64,000 nucleotides of DNA from Cervus elaphus (taxonomy: Eukaryota > Chordata > Mammalia > Artiodactyla > Cervidae), in the NCBI RefSeq assembly GCF_910594005.1, contig NC_057848.1:50361616-50425615 (forward strand). Direction: 5' to 3'. Within the stretch, counting starts at the first letter, position 1; every line of letters starts with the position of its first letter. The translations under genes were made by a program, and so were the position numbers. The notes beneath the pieces were generated by a model. The model was not told the origin of the DNA. It saw only the letters and a list, made by a program, of their open reading frames with translations, and made no database searches. Of this stretch, positions 34,552 through 45,290 are shown in pieces.

Positions 34552-34746
34552 GAAGTCGCTCAGTCCGACTTTTGCAACCCCACAGACTGTAGTCTACCAG
34601 GTTCCTCTGTCCATGGGATTTTCCAGGCAATAGTACTGGAGTGGATTGCCATTTCCTTCTCCAGGGGATCTTCCTGACCCAGGGATCGAACCCGGGTCTC
34701 CAACATTGTAGACAGATGTTTTGCCATCTGAGCCACCAGGGAAGTC
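34552..34746 (-). mobile_element. Bov-tA SINE, antisense, nested in BovB 5' region
   Basis: Antisense unit from aagtcgctcagtccgac through ccatttccttctccagggg and ggatcgaacccgggtctcc to gagccaccagggaagtc. BovB 5'UTR sequence continues on the far side (tagtttggccccagg). Confidence 0.92.
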
Positions 34747-35328
34747 TATAGGAGCCACTATAGTTTGGCCCCAGGTAAATAACAGGGAGGGAACACAGCT
34801 CAACCCATCAACACAAAATTGGATTAAAGATTTACTCAGCATGGCCCCGCCCATCAGAGCAAGACCCAGTTTTCCCCTCAGTCAGTCTATCTCATCAGGA
34901 AGCTTCCATAAGCCTCTTATCTTTCCCCAAGGGAGGGAAGACAGTCTGAAAACCACACTCAGGGAAAACTAACCAATCTAATCACAAGGACTACAGACTT
35001 GTCTAACTCAATGAAACTATGAGCCATGCCATGTAGGGCCACCTGAGATGGACAGGTCATGTTGGAAAGTTCTGACAAAATGTGGTCCACTAGAGAAGGG
35101 AATGGCAAACCACTTCAGTATTCTAAACTTGAGAATCCCATGAACAGTATGAAAAGGCAAAAAGATAGGACGCTGAAAGATGAACTCTCCAGGTGGGTAG
35201 GTGCCCAATATGCTACTGAATATCAGTAGATAAATAACTCCAGAAAGAATGAAGAGATGGAGCCAAAGCAAAAACAACACCGAGTTGTGGATGTGACTGG
35301 TGATGGAAGTAAAGTCCGATGCTGTAAA

Positions 35329-35706
35329 GAGCAATATTGCATAGGAATCTGGAATGTTAGGTCCATGAATCAAGGCAAATTGGAAGTGGTCAAACAGGAG
35401 ATGGCAAGAATGAACATGGCATTTTAGGAATCAGTGAACTAAAATGGATTAGAATGAGTGAATTTAACTCAGATGACAGTTATATCTACTACTGTGGGCA
35501 AGAATCCCTTAGAAGAAATGGAGTAGCCATCATAGTCAACAAAAGAGGCCAAAATGCAGTACTTGGATGCAATCTCAAAAATAACAGAATGATCTCTGTT
35601 TGTTTCCAAGGCAAAACATTCAATATTACGGTAATCCAAGTCTATGCCCCAACCAATAATGTTGAAGAAGCTGAACAGTTTTATGAAGACCTATAAGACC
35701 TTCTAG
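35329..35706 (+). pseudogene. BovB apurinic-type endonuclease domain remnant
   Basis: Sense BovB N-terminal region. GIWNVRSMNQGKLEVVKQEM is encoded at about 35338-35400. After a one-base loss near 35420 the frame continues as LGISELKW, then YIYYCGQESLRRNGVAIIVNK, and VIQVYAPTNN near 35634-35663. These are the conserved blocks of the RTE/APE-like endonuclease that nicks target DNA. A CAA-to-TAA change (L-stop-D instead of LQD) closes the 35454-35696 frame, and only the first half of the domain is kept. Confidence 0.9.
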
Positions 35707-35714
35707 CATCCAAT

Positions 35715-36783
35715 AAATTCCTCCAGTTGACAAGATGGTTCAGGGGAAAAGAAATATTAGGCTTTTCCACCACAGCCTAATTGGCCCCAAAGTCTCTGCA
35801 ATTATGTTGACAGATGCATGAGAACAAGATAGTGAAGAAATAGAGCAAATCTAAAGAAAGTAACAAGAAAATAATTCTGGGTATAGACAGTAGCACGTGT
35901 ACCTGACTGGAATCAAATACGTAAAAAACCTAATCAGTTTTAAAGAAAATTGAGTTCCAAAGGAACCATCAAGGACTGCTTGTGACCTCAAAATATTCTA
36001 GCTTATCCTAATTGATAATTGCCTTAAATTTGCTCTGAATATTGTCAAGAGGAATAAAACAGAATGATTGCCTCTCTTCTCATGAACTTTATAAGTCTAT
36101 TAATTCTCCTTAAATTTTACATAAATAATCATTAATGTGTAATATAAATTTTATTAAGTACAATTTAACAAATATTAAATGTAATATTTAATGCACATTT
36201 AATATTGATTTCATATAAGCTGAAAATATAAAAGGATTCAAAAAGGGCCCAAGTAAATATCAGAGCTTCTTATACATAATACATTATTAAAAATTATAAA
36301 TGCTTTATAGTCCTGTTAGTAATAATGGTATTGCAGACAGACAAAAAAATTGGAGGCCCTATTTTTCTGTTAACTGATAAAGGATTGCAGAAGAAAACAT
36401 AGAAGAAAATCTTTGTGAGTTGATGTTTTACAAAGATTTCTTAGATATGACATTTTGGAAAAGGCAAAATTACAGAGGCAGTAAGCTGTCAGTGGTTTTC
36501 AAGAATGGGAGGCAATACATGAGAATTTACTACAAAATGGTTTACAGGTTATTCTGATGTGAGATAAATGTTTTATGTCACTATTAGAGTGATGATGTCA
36601 TTTATACATTTGTAAAACATGCTTATGCTTACATTCTTAAAGAGAGAAAATTTTATCAAAAGAAAATGACATAAAAATAAACCTTTTCTAAAAGCAGCCT
36701 CAGTAAATTCAAGTGATTGAAATCTATAATGAGTTTTTTTTTTAAGTTCTGATTGTTTGAGAACCTTCTTATTGTGGCTATTT
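35715..36783. other. AT-rich intergenic DNA, no gene seen
   Basis: Very AT-rich around 36110-36300, with no recognised repeat family. Confidence 0.5.
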
Positions 36784-37031
36784 ATAGTTTTACAGGGGCT
36801 TCCCAGATGGCATAAGTGGTAAAGAACCCATCTGCCAATGCAGGAGACATAGGAGATGCGGGTTCAAACCCTGGGTCAGCAAGATCCCCTGGAGGAGGGC
36901 ATGGTAACCCACTCCAGTATTCTTGCCTGGAGAATCCCATGGACAGAGGAGCCTGGCAGGCTACAGTCCCTAGGGTCCCAAAGAATTGGACACAACTGAA
37001 GCAATTTAGCAAGAACACATGCATAGTTTTA
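36784..37031 (+). mobile_element. Bov-tA SINE with target duplication
   Basis: Variant head ggcttcccagatggcataagtgg with the extended gcaggagacataggagatgc segment and a full Bov-A body. The 9-bp atagtttta occurs at 36784-36792 and 37023-37031. Confidence 0.92.
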
Positions 37032-37194
37032 TAATCAGCCAGAAAACATAAGGCCTTATCCACTATTGACCTGACAAAGAACTACAGAGGAATAAACACT
37101 TTGCATATATAAGATATGGATTGGAAGTTATATTAACTCCACAGTATATCATACTTCCCTTCCCCCCTCTCTTCCCTCTTTTCTTCCTTCCTTA

Positions 37195-37310
37195 TTCCAC
37201 TTTATAAGTACTTATCAGGTACCTACCATTTGCCAGGAATCGTTCTAACCTCAGGGGAAATAGTGAACAAAAAGATCTAATTCTTGCCCTCATGCTGCAT
37301 ATATTATAGG
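37195..37310 (-). mobile_element. L2-like 3' end remnant, antisense
   Basis: ataagtacttatcaggtacctaccatttgccaggaatcgttctaacctcaggggaaatagtgaacaaaaag follows the order of the antisense L2 end (tactatgtgccaggcactgttctagg ... tgaacaaaac). Written across its blocks at 37204-37275. Confidence 0.5.
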
Positions 37311-37815
37311 AAAATTATATTTAGTAAGATCTCCATGAATGGCAATTAAATTAATCCATTTCTGGTGCAACTTTTAAAATCTCCAGTGTTATTTTCGAAA
37401 CAAGACTGCACATTTTTATAGAAGAAAAAGCACAGAAATAATTATACCTAACATCTCTAGGTGGTTCGCAATACTCCAGAATTGTGTTACTTTTCCCCTA
37501 TATTAAACATAAAAGACATTTTCATGCAAAGCTTGGCTGATGCATGCTTATCTGATCATTGTTAGTGCTTATCTGTTGCAATAAATCTGAAAATTAAAAA
37601 AAAAATCTAGGCAGTTTTCTTCCATTCATTAGAATAGCCATTATCTGAGGTAATTATTAGTAGGCTTGTTTCTGCTAATAAAAACGTTATGGCTTTTTCT
37701 TTCTTCATTTCAAGATGACTTCTTTCCTTAAAAGTTTTTCTGCATCCCATTCAAGAGCTATATTTATTTTCTTTCTCTTTTGGAAGAGTTTAATTTCACA
37801 AAAGTGAAATTACCT

Positions 37816-37977
37816 AAAAAAATTGTAGAATAGAAATTAAGTATCTTATTACAGTCATATATATATATACACACACACACATATATATATACATACACAC
37901 ACATTGTAAATCTGTGTGTATGTGTGTGTGTGTATGACTGTTATAAGATACTTAATTTCTATTCTACAATTTTTTTT
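37816..37977. repeat. Long inverted repeat around a TA/CA-TG tract
   Basis: Left arm 37816-37859 and right arm 37933-37977 are reverse complements over about 44 bp with one substitution and one extra T. Between them lie TATA/CACA runs and TGTG runs that are themselves roughly complementary, so the whole block can fold back. The 12-bp acattgtaaatc at 37901-37912 is at its centre. The right arm abuts BovB at 37978. Confidence 0.9.
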
Positions 37978-38539
37978 CAGCCATGAAATTAAAAGATGCT
38001 TACTCCTTGGAAGGAAAGTTATGACCAACCTAGACAGCATATTAAAAAGCTTTGCCAACAAAGATCCATCTAGTCAAGGCTATGGTTTTTCCAGTGGTCA
38101 TGTATGGATATGAGAGTTGGACTATAAAGAAAGCTGAGCACTGAAGAATTGATGTTTTTGAACTGTGGTGTTGGAAAAGACTCTTGAGAGTCCCTTGGAC
38201 TGCAAGGAGATCCAACCAGTCCATCCTAAAGGAGATCAGTCCTGGGTGTTCATTGGAAGGACTGATGTTGAAGCTGAAACTCCAATACTTTGGCCACCTG
38301 ATGCGAAGAGCTGACTCATTTGAAAAGATGCTGGGAAAGGTTGAGGGCGGGAGGAGAAGGGGACGCCAGAGGATGAGATGGTTGCATGGCATCACTGACT
38401 CAATGGGCATGGGTTTGGGTGGACTCTGGGAGTTGGTGATGGACAGGGAGGCCTGACGTGCTGTGGTTCATGGGGTCACAAAGAGTCGGACACGACTGAG
38501 CGATTGAACTGAACTGAACTGAACTGAACATTGTAAATC
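37901..38539 (+). mobile_element. BovB LINE 3' end with target duplication and inverted-flank 5' junction
   Basis: BovB sequence proper is 37978-38527 (cagccatgaaattaaaagatg ... gaactgaactgaactgaac tail). The 12-bp acattgtaaatc at 37901-37912 and 38528-38539 is a perfect target duplication. The insert therefore starts at 37913, and its first 65 bp (37913-37977) are not BovB but an inverted copy of the left flank. About 20 bp normally present after 'agacagcatattaaaaagc' (38027-38050) are deleted. Confidence 0.9.
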
Positions 38540-38671
38540 AACTATAAGTGATGTGTCTGACTCTTTGTGACCCCATGGACTATAGCCTGCCAGGCTCCTC
38601 TGCCCATGGAATTCTACTGGCAAGAATACTGGAGTTGGTTGCCATTTCCTTCTCCAGGACTATCAACTATA
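38537..38671 (-). mobile_element. 5'-truncated Bov-A monomer, antisense, with 10-bp target duplication
   Basis: Insert at 38547-38661 (gtgtctgactctttgtgaccc ... tttccttctccagg). atcaactata is present at 38537-38546 and 38662-38671. It inserted immediately beside the 3' target duplication of the BovB copy. Confidence 0.9.
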
Positions 38672-38767
38672 ATCCAGTATAAAATAAAAATTAAAAACAG
38701 ACAAAAATACTGCATATTACTTAGCAAAAATTAGGCTGTGTGGGTCTGTTTATATATTTTTATACAT

Positions 38768-38972
38768 ACTTCCCTCATGGCTCAGATGGTAAAGAATTTG
38801 TCTGCAGTACAATAGACCTGGATTTAACCCCTGGGTTGGGAAGATCCCCTGGAGAAGGGAAAAGCCACCCACTCCAGTATACTTTCCTGGAGAATTCCAT
38901 GGACAGAGGAGCCTGGTGGGCTCTAGTCCATGGGATAGCAAAGAGTTGGCCATGACTGATAAACTTTCATAG
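38768..38972 (+). mobile_element. Bov-tA SINE, forward
   Basis: Head acttccctcatggctcagatgg, B-box region degraded (gatttaacccctggg), body complete, end aactttcatagacacacac. Confidence 0.9.
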
Positions 38973-39133
38973 ACACACACATACATATCAACTTTATTCA
39001 CTTTGCCCTTCTTAAGTAGAATTCTCCAAGGATTACGAGAAGGTCATCATCCTATAACTTTGCTAGGTTAAGAGTGCAGTTCTTTTAACTGTGCAAGGAG
39101 ATACATTAGAACAATAGGGAAGACTATAGGTGT

Positions 39134-39166
39134 AATGGGCTTCTCTGGTGGCTAAGTGGTCAAGAA
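39134..39166 (+). mobile_element. Short SINE head fragment
   Basis: gggcttctctggtggctaag resembles the tRNA-derived head of a Bov-tA or CHR SINE, but no body follows. Confidence 0.4.
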
Positions 39167-39299
39167 CAGACACAGCCACATTTGTCAGTTTACCTATTAT
39201 TTATTACTGCTTACAGTCTACAGCAAAATAGAGTAGTTTCAGCAATGACAGAATGGCCCACACAGCCTATTTTTCTTTTTTGATAAGTAAATCATGGTG

Positions 39300-39945
39300 T
39301 TTTTCTTTATATTTGTTTTTTTAATTCTTATTTTATATTATAGTATAGTTTAGTTATAATGTTTAGTTTCATGTGTGCAGCAAAGTAATTCAGTTATATG
39401 TATACATCTATTTATTTTCGTTCAAATTCTCTTCCCATTTAGGTTATTACAGAATATTGAGCAGAGTTCCCTTTGCTATATAGTAGATCTTTGTTGGTTA
39501 TCTGTTTTTAGTAGTGTGTATGCATCAATCCCAACTCCCAATTTATCCCTCCCCCCACCTTTCTTCTTTGGTGACCGTAAGTTTATTTTCTATACCTTGA
39601 TCCTGTTTCTGTTTTGTAAATAAATTCATACATATCTTTTTTTAGATTCCACATATAAGCAATATTTGTGTCTCTCTGACTTACTTCACTTAGTATGATA
39701 CTCATCAGGTCCATCCATGTTGCTGCAAATGGCATTATTTCATTCTTTTTAACAGCTGAGTAGTATTCCATTATATATATGTACCACATCTTCTTTATCC
39801 ATTCATCTGTTGATGAACATTTAGGTTGATTCCATACATTGGCTCTTGTAAACAGTGCTGCAGTGAACATTGAGGTAGAGCACATGTATCCTTTTGAATC
39901 ATATTTTGTTTTGTTTTGTTTTGTTTTTAAATGAGTATAGACCCA
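39300..39945 (-). mobile_element. LINE-1 3' end, antisense (first of two)
   Basis: Antisense older artiodactyl-type 3'UTR (tattacagaatattgagcagag, gttctgttttgtaaataaattc) into ORF2 C-terminus (ttaacagctgagtagtattcc, gtaccacatcttctttatcc), stopping near the gagtatagaccca block. It carries a TTTTG repeat at about 39905-39928. Confidence 0.88.
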
Positions 39946-39999
39946 ATTGGCACTAGCGGTAAAGAACCCACCTGCCAATGCAAGAGACATAAGAGACAC
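39583..39999 (-). pseudogene. L1 ORF2 C-terminal remnant, antisense
   Basis: The 138-codon minus frame contains FTAALFTRANVWNQPKCSSTDEWIKKMWYIYIMEYYSAVKKNE, the typical L1 ORF2 C-terminus. Its beginning is SINE-derived sequence, so the annotated frame is a fusion artefact. Confidence 0.85.
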
Positions 40000-40155
40000 G
40001 AGTTCTGTCCCTCAGTCTGGAAGATCACCTGGAGGAAGACATGGCAACCCACTCCAGTATTCTTGCCTGGAGAATCCCATGGACAGAGGAGCCTGGCAGG
40101 CTATGGTCCATAGGGTCACAAAGCGTCAGACATGACTGAGGTGACTTAATCCGCA
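39946..40155 (+). mobile_element. Bov-tA SINE, forward, between two L1 3' ends
   Basis: Variant head (ttggcactagcggtaaagaac, gccaatgcaagagacataag) like the copy at 36793, then a Bov-A body and gaggtgacttaatccgcac end. Confidence 0.9.
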
Positions 40156-41270
40156 CACATAGTTGCTGCTTTACAGTGTTGTGTTACTTTCTGCTGTATG
40201 GCAAAGTGAATCGGTGATATATATACATATATCCACTCTTTATTAGATTCTTCTCCCATACAGGTCATTACAGTGTATTGAGTAAAGTTCCCTGTGCTAT
40301 ACGGTAGGTCCTTATTATCTATTTCTATATATAGTAGTGTGTAACACGTCAATCCCTCTCTCACTTTATCTCTCCTCCCTCCTCCTTGTAACTATAAGAT
40401 TGTTTTCCACATCTCTGTCTCTATTTCTGTTTTGTAAATAAGTTCATTGTACCATTTTTATTCCATATGTAAGTGACATCATATGATATTTGTCTTTCTC
40501 TGTCTGACTTATCACTAAGTGTGAATAGTTTCATCTGTGTTGCTGCAAATGGCATTATTTCATCATTTTTATAACTAATATTCCACTGGATATGTGTACC
40601 ACATCTTTTTTTTTTCATTCCTCTGTCAGTGTTCATTCAGGTTGCTTCCATGTCCTGACTATTGTAAATAGTGCTGCTATGAACACAGCATATATCTTTT
40701 CCAAGTACAGCTTTCCCGGATATATGCCCAGGAATGGGGCTGCTGGATCATATGGTAGTTTTGTTTTTAGTTTTTTAAGGAAATGCCACCATGTTCTCCA
40801 TAGTGGCTGTACCAATTTACATTCCCACTAACCGTTTTCTCCATACCCTCTCCAGAATTTTTTTTTTTTTTTGGTACACTTTTTGATGATGATTATTCTG
40901 ACTGGTGTGAGGTGCTATCTCATTGTAGTTTTAATTTGCATTTCTCTAATAATTAGGCATGTTGAACATCTTTTCATGTGCCTGTTGGCCACCTGTATAT
41001 ATTCTTTGGGGTAATGTCTATTTAAGTCTTCTTCCCCTTTTTTGATTGCTTTTTTTTGGTGGTATTTTTTATTTGATATTGAGCTGCATAAGCTATTTGT
41101 AAATTTGAGGGATTAATCGCTTGTCAGTTGCATGATTTGCAAATTCTGCCTTTTGGTTTTGTTTATGCTTTCCTTTGCTGTGCAAAAACTTTTGAGTTTA
41201 AGCCCCATTTGTTTAATTTTAGTTTTATTTCTATTACTCCAGATATTTGGGCAGCCACTCCTTTGTTATA
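40156..41270 (-). mobile_element. LINE-1 3' end, antisense (second of two)
   Basis: Restarts at the L1 3' terminus (gctttacagtgttgtgttac), again with the older-type 3'UTR. It passes the ORF2 C-terminus (gctttcccggatatatgccc, tagtggctgtaccaatttac, tcttttcatgtgcctg) to about 41270. It extends further into ORF2 than the copy at 39300-39945. Two complete 3' ends in the same orientation mean two insertions or a tandem duplication. Confidence 0.88.
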
Positions 41271-41284
41271 GTGATTATTGCATG

Positions 41285-41372
41285 CATTCTATCATCATCT
41301 TCTATCTACCTGTCTATCCATTTATTTAACTAATTTGTTCAACTGTCCATCTATCTAATCTATCCAGGCATC
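41285..41372. repeat. Degenerate TCTA/TCCA simple repeat
   Basis: Imperfect runs such as tctatctacctgtctatccat and tccatctatctaatctatcc. Confidence 0.75.
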
Positions 41373-42001
41373 CATTTGATAAACTTTAACCCCCAGAAAA
41401 CCTTGGAGGCTCAGTGGGAGAGCTCATATGTGATGTTTTTGGAGAAGCAGTCCCCCAAAGTGAAAATAGTCCCCCAAAGGAAAATGGAAATGGAAGAGCT
41501 GGTGTGGAATATACAGATCAACTCTGTGTTTTGAATTCAAGGACAAATTGGAGAAAAAAAATGATCTAATTCTTACCTGGATGTATTTTTCTGCACTACT
41601 GTCTAACATATTTTAGTAGGTTTTTCATTATAATGTGAGTTTTAGAAGAGCAGATGTTGATCTATTTTTGTCTAGTTCTATAACTTGAGTACAGAGCACA
41701 ATGCCTAGAACATTGAGATGCTCAGTCAGAATCAAAGGACTGATTAAAGAAATGGTTCTATATATACGATACAGGAAAAAGAATCTGAAAGAAAAGGGCA
41801 TCTATAGTTTGTCTCCAACCTCTACCAGAATCCAGTTTTCTTCAGAGGAAGGATGAAACCTTACTTGCCTTTAACTGCCGAAGCACACAGGACAGTGTCT
41901 GGTATATAAATGAAATGTTTTTTGACTTAATGGAAGAGTTGTACTAAAAGAGAATGAAAATAATCTCATAATATATAGGGAATAGAATAAAGACAAGTTA
42001 T
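41373..42001. other. Unique intergenic DNA
   Basis: No gene seen. It holds a two-copy tandem repeat of about 18-20 bp (cagtcccccaaag ...) at about 41447-41485. Confidence 0.45.
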
Positions 42002-42827
42002 AAAAATGTGTTGCATTAAATCACAACTAAAGTGAGGTATCACCTCACACCAGTCAGAATGTCCATCATCAAAAAAATCCACAAACAGTAAATGCTGGAA
42101 AGGATGTGGTAAAAAGAGAACTCTCTTGCACTGTTGGTGGGAATGTAAATTGATACAGCCACTATGGACAACAGTATGGAGATTCCTTTAAAAAACTGGG
42201 AGTAGCACTACCATATGACCCAGCAATCCCACTACTGGGCAACTACCCTGAGAAAACCATAATTCAAAAAGATACATGTACCCCAGTATTCATTGCAGCA
42301 CTATTTACAGTAATTAGGACATGGAGCAACCTAGATGTCCATCAACAGATTAATGCATTAAGAAGTTGTGGTACATATATACAGTGAAATATTACTCCAC
42401 CATAAAAAGTAATGAATCTGAGTCAGTTGTAGTGAGGTGGTGGAGTGAGGTGGAGTGAGATGGTGCAGTGAGATGGTGTAGTGAGGTAGATGTAATGAGG
42501 ATAAACCTGGAGCCTGTTATACAGAGTGAGGTAAATCAGAAAAACAAATATTGTATATTAACATATACATATGGAACCTGGAAAAATGATACTGATCGTA
42601 TACAAAATAGATAGCTAGTGGGAAGTATAACACAGGGAGCTCAACCTGGTGCTCTGTAACAACCTAGAGGGGTGGGATAGGGTGAGGGTAGGAGGGAGAC
42701 TCAGGAGGGAGGGGACATATATATACTTAAGGCTGATTCATGTTATTGTATGGAAGAATTCGATAGAACATTGTAAAGCAATTATCCTCCAAATAAAAAT
42801 AAAAATATATTAAAAATGTGTTGCATT
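42002..42827 (+). mobile_element. 5'-truncated LINE-1 with 16-bp target duplication
   Basis: Insert 42018-42811 covers the ORF2 C-terminus (gcaagggactgttggtggg-type block, catatgacccagcaatccc, ctactgggcaactaccc) and the older-type 3'UTR (cacagggagctcaacctgg, aaagcaattatcctcc), then a short A-rich tail. aaaaatgtgttgcatt is identical at 42002-42017 and 42812-42827. The coding frame is lost. It holds a small internal minisatellite at 42428-42505. Confidence 0.95.
42428..42505. repeat. Minisatellite inside L1
   Basis: Five or more copies of a gtgaggtggtg / gtgagatggtg-like unit of 11-17 bp expand one spot of the ORF2 C-terminus, where other L1 copies have a single such unit. Confidence 0.85.
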
Positions 42828-43334
42828 TATTCTTGAACTATTTTACCAATTAAAAAATGTTTTTAAATTGCCAATAATTGTTAATGACCATTGAGTCTTG
42901 AAAAGTCTAGTTGTATTCTTATATTATCTCATTTCATCCTTAAAACACCATGAGTCATTTTACAAAACACCATGAGTCATTTTACAAAGTTTAAGAGTCA
43001 TCTTAAAGTTTAAGAGCATACTTCTTCACAATAGTTCGTGTCTCCCCAAATAATCTCAATCAGAACCAAAATTTAGACCTTTTCTTTTGCATCTGTGTTC
43101 CTCATTATTAAGAAAAGTCTTATGCTTAATATGTAAATTCCATTAAAAAAAGGGTACTTTTCTCTTATTCATTGTATCACTATAGTCCAGAACATTGCTT
43201 TATCACAATAAACACTCAATATTTGTTGAAGAAGTTACATTAGGCAGTTTGGGATATAGGCCTTGAGTTCAGTAAAGAAGAGGTTGGAAAATTATATTTG
43301 GAAGTAATCAGTGCAGATGTTACTTGAAGCTTTT
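42828..43334. other. Unique intergenic DNA with small tandem duplication
   Basis: At about 42941-42985 two copies of a 22-bp unit (aacaccatgagtcatttta) follow each other. At about 42985-43015 tttaagagtcatc/tttaagagc is partly repeated. No gene seen. Confidence 0.5.
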
Positions 43335-43445
43335 TTATCAATACATTCGACAAATAGTTAATGAGTCCATACTCTGTCTGTCACTGATCTGGGGATTTAG
43401 CAGTGAACAAAACTAATAACATCTCTCCCTTTAAGTGTCATGCAG
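43335..43445 (-). mobile_element. L2-like 3' end remnant, antisense
   Basis: Blocks in L2 antisense order: caatacattcgacaaatag, catactctgtctgtcactg, tagcagtgaacaaaac. Confidence 0.5.
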
Positions 43446-45094
43446 CTGGAATAGATAGGATGACCAATAGAATATGTGTAGTGAAATTAGAGAAGAGTGT
43501 TGATACCTGAATAATTGATAAACTACCAATAATAGATGGAAAACTTAGAGTGTATTGTGTTAAAAGCCAAAGGAGAAGAAAATTTCAAAAAGAATAGTAA
43601 AAAGCATCATTGTCAAAACCTGCAGAGATTTCAAGTAAAGACTGCAAAAAAGTGACAAATTTTCATAATAAAATTATGAATAGTCTCTAAGACATTTGTG
43701 TCAGTGGCAACACAAGAGCCAGTTTTCCATAAACTCTATAATTTAAGATGGTTTTGGTAAGGATCTTCAGCACCCTGGTGATGTTTCTGGCATTGTAAAC
43801 ACCATGTTAAATTTTAACTGAAAATTATTTTATTGAATGGAGGAATGCAATTTTACCCCCCAAACCCAGTTTAACATCTTCTCTAAAAAATCTTCAATCA
43901 TTACAATTCAAACTTATAACCTCATTTTTCATTTCGTACATAATATTTAAAAACAATGCTAAACATTCTGATGCTTATGTATCTGTTCTTATCTCTATTT
44001 TTTCCTCAACAAGATGGATAACTTTTGGAGGACTGGATGCTAAGTACATGGCAATTTTGTGCTCAATACATATATAATAATTTGATTCAGGAATATATTA
44101 ATGAACTTGATTTTAACATTGAGATAAATTCAGAAGTGAAGCAAAATTCCCTCTGTGCATCATTTGGAGCCATTCATTTTTGCCCTCGTTTTTGTCTTTT
44201 CCTAACTTTGATGAATGTCTTTTGCTGCATCCTAGAAGGGCTCTCTTGTGTAGAAATAAAAAAAAATTGAAACACAGTGTGACTGATTAACTCACTTGAT
44301 AAACATGCCTAGTTGTCTAAATAAAATTGATTTAGTCAGTCATGCACATGTTGACTTTGTGTTTTGCTGGAAACTGGAGTCGTGTTAATTGCTGACATCT
44401 TTTGAATTGGATGGTCTTGTCTGTATTAATGTTGTTATACAAACAGGAATGAAATAACGATTTGAAATGCTGCATAGACATAGAAAATAAAAACCATTTC
44501 TTGATATTCTTCTTTGCCTTACAGAGTTAACCAACTGAGTCTTTTTTTCATTGTTATCAATAAACACATCTGGGGGTTCTAAATTTCCATTATTCAGAGT
44601 TCAGTAGAAATCTTAGCAGGAGACAGCAATGTGAACATTGAGCCATTTCAACAGCTAGTTCTTAAAAGAATCCTATTTAGAGTTTTGTTGCATTTCAATT
44701 TCTCCATGTAGCTTTATGAATTCATGACTTTTGGAGGTCAGCCTGGACCATCTGCTAGCTGTTCTCCATGAGTTACCAAAGTTTGAGCTGAGCAGGGAGC
44801 AGGTGAATCAAGCACAGAGGGGATGGTTTTCTGAATAGAATGGGATATAACACCTGGGTTCTTTTATTAGTTTCATATTCTCTCCCTACTACTAAGAGCC
44901 AACCACACTTTCTTCCCAGCATTTTGAATTTTATAACCTTTTCTTCTCTCTCTTTCCACTTTTTACTTCTATTTCCTGCTGCTCTCTCCTCAAGAAACAA
45001 ATGGGAAGGGCTCTGGGTAGCTTTATTTATTTATATTTTTCTATACCAACTATGAAGTTAGATTTACCCATGTGTGCATGTATGTCTGTGTATG
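43446..45094. other. Repeat-poor intergenic stretch
   Basis: The cleanest repeat-free run in the window. The 44020-44420 segment is AT-rich but complex. The longest plus frame (44025-44270) ends in low complexity and has no recognised homology. It is a candidate conserved non-coding region only. Confidence 0.45.
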
Positions 45095-45290
45095 TGTTTC
45101 AATAATAACATTTATTGTGTACTTAATATGTGCCAGGCACAAGAACATTTTTTCACATGGAGTCTCATTGTAATCTTCCCCAGAAACCTGTGCAGTGGCT
45201 TCAATGAACTTCTCCATTTTATAGATAAGCTTGAGTGGTGTGCCTGTAGTCATACAGCTAATAATGGACAGTTACAATTTTAAACCAGTA
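45095..45290 (-). mobile_element. MIR SINE, antisense
   Basis: Good block order: aacatttattgtgtactta, atatgtgccaggcac, acatggagtctcattgtaatcttcccc, ctccattttatagataagc, gtcatacagctaataatgg. One of the better-preserved MIR copies here. Confidence 0.75.

Larger units (their letters stand above)
32791..35714 (-). mobile_element. BovB LINE with 5' inversion, flanked by target duplication
   Basis: Segment 32803-34340 is antisense BovB from its terminal block back to just before the RT (the 'cccacataatcatgatgac' region). At 34340/34341 orientation flips. From 34341 to about 35706 is sense BovB 5'UTR and endonuclease region. tagcattcaat (32791-32801) and tagcatccaat (35704-35714) flank the whole unit (10 of 11 identical). 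One insertion with an inverted 5' part is the simplest reading. About 1 kb of the element between the two parts is missing. A SINE at 34552-34746 interrupts the inverted part. Confidence 0.9.

Noticed and set aside
34226..34630. 134-codon minus-strand open frame containing some genuine BovB residues
   Set aside because: Only its last roughly 40 residues are real BovB RT N-terminal sequence. The rest reads across the inversion junction, antisense 5'UTR and a SINE, so it is not a protein.
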